Shown here piece by piece: positions 21,182 through 23,182 of a stretch of DNA of 23,182 nucleotides (positions are counted from its first letter, which is position 1; each line of letters opens with the position of its first letter). Made by a program: the position numbers and the translations under genes. The notes beneath the pieces were generated by a model. That model was not told the DNA's origin and searched no databases. It worked only from the letters and a program-made list of their open reading frames with translations. This DNA is from a virus. The stretch covers positions 1 through 23,182 of IMG/VR virus record IMGVR_UViG_3300028025_006676. One strand, written 5' to 3'.

Positions 21182-21985
21182 TTAAGAGTATTCTTCGGTA
21201 CATGATACTCCTGGCCCGCCACCAAACGCAAGTCCCGCATCTTGTGTTCCTGCTCCTCCTAAACCAGATCTTGCAGTTATTAAAAATCCAACTGTGGTCC
21301 ATGATAAACCATTATATTCTTCTGTACATGATAATTGTGTAAAATAACTACCAAATCCACCAAAAGCAAGTCCAGCGTTTTGTGTTCCCGCACCTCCTAA
21401 ATCCCCTCTTGCGGTTATTAAAGCTCCACCTACGGACCAGGATATTCCATTATATTTTTCGGTGCATGTAAATATAGTAGTAAGGACTCCATTAGTACCA
21501 CCAAAAGCAAGTCCTGCATTTTGTGTTCCCGCTCCTGCTAAACTATATCTTGCGGTTGATAAAGATCCTCCTACGGACCATGATGTTCCGTTATATTCTT
21601 CGGTACAGGACATAATAAAAAATAATTGACCCCCAAAAGTTAAACCGGCATTTTGTGTTCCTGCGCTTCCCGAATCTGCTCTTGAAGTAATTAAAGCCCC
21701 ACCAGCAGACCAACTAGAACCATCATATTCTTCGGTACATGAGACCACTCCTGCGGGTGTTTGTCCACCAAAAGCAAGTCCTGCATGTTGTGATCCTGCT
21801 CCTGCCAAAGCACTTCTTGCATTTATTAAAGCACCACCTGCGGACCATGACGAACCATTATATTCTTCGGTACATGATACTCTAGCGGATGGTACACTAC
21901 CACCAAAAGCAAGTCCAGCATTTTGTGTTCCAGCACCTGCTAAAAGACTTCTTCCAGTTATTAAAGCTCCACCTGCGGACCATGT
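21182..21985. repeat. Six ~135-bp coding repeats (propeller blades)
   Basis: Units of about 132-141 bp carry near-identical blocks, such as the plus-strand text CCACCAAAAGCAAGTCC and TCTTCGGTACATGA. They encode the kelch-like repeats above. Sequence similarity is strong enough to allow recombination between units. Confidence 0.85.
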
Positions 21986-22363
21986 TCGATATGAATTCCA
22001 ATAACCATTATTTGTTAACCAGTTACTTGCTTCAGTTGCATTTGCGAATGGTGGTTGATTATTTAGGGCACCAATATAGTTTGCCAAATTTAAGAATCCC
22101 TCATTAGTTTTATCACCTAATTCTGTTCCCCAAAATCCAACATTAGCAGTTTCGGTTACTCCTGAAGGAACTGGTTGTCCACCAGGTCTGAAATTGCCAA
22201 TGGCATATCTTAAATCTTCATCAGGACCTCCCCACCATGTAACTCCACCATAATTGGCGCCGTAAGGTGCTTCAATATTGCCGACTACTAAATCTCCATA
22301 TTGTGTTGTTCCCGATATCGGTGAACCTGTGTTGTTATATGCGAAAGGTCTTGAAAGTGCCAT
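21182..22363 (-). CDS. Tail-fibre paralog with six kelch-like propeller repeats (393 aa)
   Basis: Residues 1-125 match the N-terminus of the large fibre protein (about 80 percent identical by hand count). From about 128 to the end there are six repeats of 44-47 residues, each beginning WSxGGxLxxxR, continuing GAGTQNAGLAFGG, and ending SCTEEYNG. The W positions are about 128, 173, 218, 262, 309 and 355. This pattern occurs in kelch-like or propeller domains of phage and environmental proteins; six units would make a six-bladed beta propeller that binds glycans or protein at the host surface. The last repeat stops right after CTEEYS, as expected for closure with the first strand. The gene starts at ATG 22363, 39 bases after the discoidin-type gene stop. 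Confidence 0.75.
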   Translation of the reverse strand: MALSRPFAYNNTGSPISGTTQYGDLVVGNIEAPYGANYGGVTWWGGPDEDLRYAIGNFRPGGQPVPSGVTETANVGFWGTELGDKTNEGFLNLANYIGALNNQPPFANATEASNWLTNNGYWNSYRTWSAGGALITGRSLLAGAGTQNAGLAFGGSVPSARVSCTEEYNGSSWSAGGALINARSALAGAGSQHAGLAFGGQTPAGVVSCTEEYDGSSWSAGGALITSRADSGSAGTQNAGLTFGGQLFFIMSCTEEYNGTSWSVGGSLSTARYSLAGAGTQNAGLAFGGTNGVLTTIFTCTEKYNGISWSVGGALITARGDLGGAGTQNAGLAFGGFGSYFTQLSCTEEYNGLSWTTVGFLITARSGLGGAGTQDAGLAFGGGPGVSCTEEYS

Positions 22364-22402
22364 TGTTATTAAATAGTTATAAATTATAAATTATGTGAAA
22401 TT

Positions 22403-23182
22403 TTAATATGTTTGTGCCGTTTGCCACGTATCTCTTGCAACAGTTGCCGTAAAGTTAGAAACAGTAGATAATGTAGTCCATGTTGTTCCGTTATTACTTC
22501 CCGCAATTGTCCAAGTTCTAGGGTCTCTATCATCAAAGTCATTAGCAGTTGCCCATCTATATCCATTAAATGATCTAGCACTACTAAATTGGAATATGAA
22601 GTTAGATACGTTACCATTTGAAACGAAATTCAAATCGACCACTTTTGTAGTCAAATTATTATCTACCAAGTTTGAAGGAGTTTCTCCACTAGGGTTACTA
22701 CCACCTGGATTAGTTACAGTAACACCTGCCATACTTTGATCGACGCCACCAATTTGGAATACAAATTCAGACGCTTGAAGAGCGTTTGCGTTAGGAGGAG
22801 TTACCTTGGTTTGGGTTATTTGCCATCTATAATAAAGATATGCTGGTCTTGTTGGTGTAGGAGTATTAGTTGGCGTTTGTGTATTAGTCGGTGTCTGAGT
22901 TGCAGTAATACTTGGCGTAGGTGTTACAGTATTAGTTGGAGTCGATGTTAAAGTTGTTGTAGGTGTAGGAGTAGTTGTTGGTGTTTGAGTATTAGTCGGA
23001 GTTGGAGTATTAGTTTCTGTTGGGGTTACACTTGGTGTTGGAGTATTAGTTTCTGTTGGGGTTACACTTGGTGTAGGGGTATTAGTTTGTGTTGTAGTTA
23101 CACTCGGTGTTGGAGTGTTAGTTTCTGTTGGGGTTACACTTGGTGTTGGAGTATTAGTTTCTGTTGGGGTTACACTTGGTGT
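22403..23182 (-). CDS. Fibre protein, 3' part: Thr-Pro repeats then F5/8-type (discoidin) domain
   Basis: The frame is open from the window edge to TAA 22403-22405, giving 259 residues of a longer protein; the ATG at 22732 is internal. The first 110 or so residues are Thr-Pro repeats, including five 12-residue units of the [12 protein letters not shown] type. After [10 protein letters not shown], a discoidin-like galactose-binding fold follows: [70 protein letters not shown]. Such domains bind cell-surface sugars. Its beginning, possibly the same [10 protein letters not shown] module as the next two genes, is outside the window. This makes three repeat-rich, host-binding proteins in a row. 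Confidence 0.75.
   Translation of the reverse strand, partial: TPSVTPTETNTPTPSVTPTETNTPTPSVTTTQTNTPTPSVTPTETNTPTPSVTPTETNTPTPTNTQTPTTTPTPTTTLTSTPTNTVTPTPSITATQTPTNTQTPTNTPTPTRPAYLYYRWQITQTKVTPPNANALQASEFVFQIGGVDQSMAGVTVTNPGGSNPSGETPSNLVDNNLTTKVVDLNFVSNGNVSNFIFQFSSARSFNGYRWATANDFDDRDPRTWTIAGSNNGTTWTTLSTVSNFTATVARDTWQTAQTY
23001..23180. repeat. Five tandem 36-bp repeats in fibre gene
   Basis: Five units of 36 bp begin at 23001, 23037, 23073, 23109 and 23145. The first, second and fifth are identical; the fourth differs at one base and the third at several. Each encodes twelve in-frame residues ([12 protein letters not shown]-like). The array reaches the end of the window, so its full copy number is unknown. 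Confidence 0.9.

Noticed and set aside
21159-21302. 48-codon N-terminal extension of the large fibre protein
   Set aside because: It overlaps the upstream propeller gene, and the paralog starts with the same [10 protein letters not shown], so the ATG at 21158 is the start.
22840-23182. Regular repeats resembling a CRISPR array
   Set aside because: There are no unique spacers; the units are directly joined, coding and in frame as Thr-Pro repeats.
1-23182. Alternative genetic code (stop-codon reassignment)
   Set aside because: TGA, TAA and TAG all end genes at sensible positions, including several ATGA overlaps, and known families have normal lengths.

Overview
The window reads as part of a large, tailed, probably T4-like bacteriophage infecting a member of the Bacteroidota (Flavobacteriia-like). 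The DNA is AT-rich. Genes are tightly packed, often with ATGA or TAATG overlaps, and have A-rich leaders rather than Shine-Dalgarno sites. Signal peptides end in the flavobacterial style (SFGQ, AFSQ). Two sites match the Bacteroidota primary-sigma promoter TTTG-N19/20-TAnnTTTG. Phage identity rests on a T4 Rnl1-type RNA ligase, phage-type thymidylate synthase, a peptidoglycan-binding/GH19 endolysin, a holin-like protein and repeat-rich fibre genes. I saw no tRNA gene, integrase, transposase or CRISPR array.

Layout. (1) 1-5056, plus strand: an overlapping operon of metabolic and hypothetical genes: end of a membrane protein, RNA ligase, small and membrane proteins, thymidylate synthase, several tiny unknown genes, and a cupin like the C-terminal domain of type II phosphomannose isomerase. 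(2) 5069-5950: two divergent genes around a 35-nt perfect inverted repeat that carries the same sequence upstream of both starts. (3) 5952-13394, minus strand: a long cassette dominated by envelope and secreted proteins. From its promoter it runs: CsgG-related small protein, large secreted cohesin/dockerin-like protein, lipoprotein, two small membrane proteins, CsgG-like protein, a predicted outer-membrane barrel with a Ser/Ala linker, a membrane-anchored periplasmic protein, then a phage-type basic protein, a second cupin and an unknown. (4) 13518-16634, plus strand: endolysin, then two short transcription units separated by terminator-promoter composites, with a metallophosphoesterase and a cyclic-phosphate-processing receiver (cREC) protein. 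(5) 16677-23182, minus strand: tail-fibre region with three consecutive Thr-Pro-rich or repeat proteins (two share an N-terminal module of about 125 residues), then a holin-like protein and a small unknown.

The main candidate for an under-described system is the envelope cassette in region 3. A phage appears to carry its own CsgG-like secretion pair, a beta-barrel protein, a lipoprotein and a large cohesin-type secreted protein in one transcription unit, divergent from the endolysin. Possible roles, all inferred, are display of an adhesive layer on infected cells, superinfection exclusion, or outer-membrane disruption at lysis. A second theme is RNA repair: the ligase at the left end and the phosphoesterase plus cREC pair could together heal and seal cleaved host or phage RNAs. 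A third is regulatory: a recurrent ATATTTAT element 14-24 nt upstream of genes that head transcription units looks like a phage-specific promoter, distinct from the two host-type promoters.
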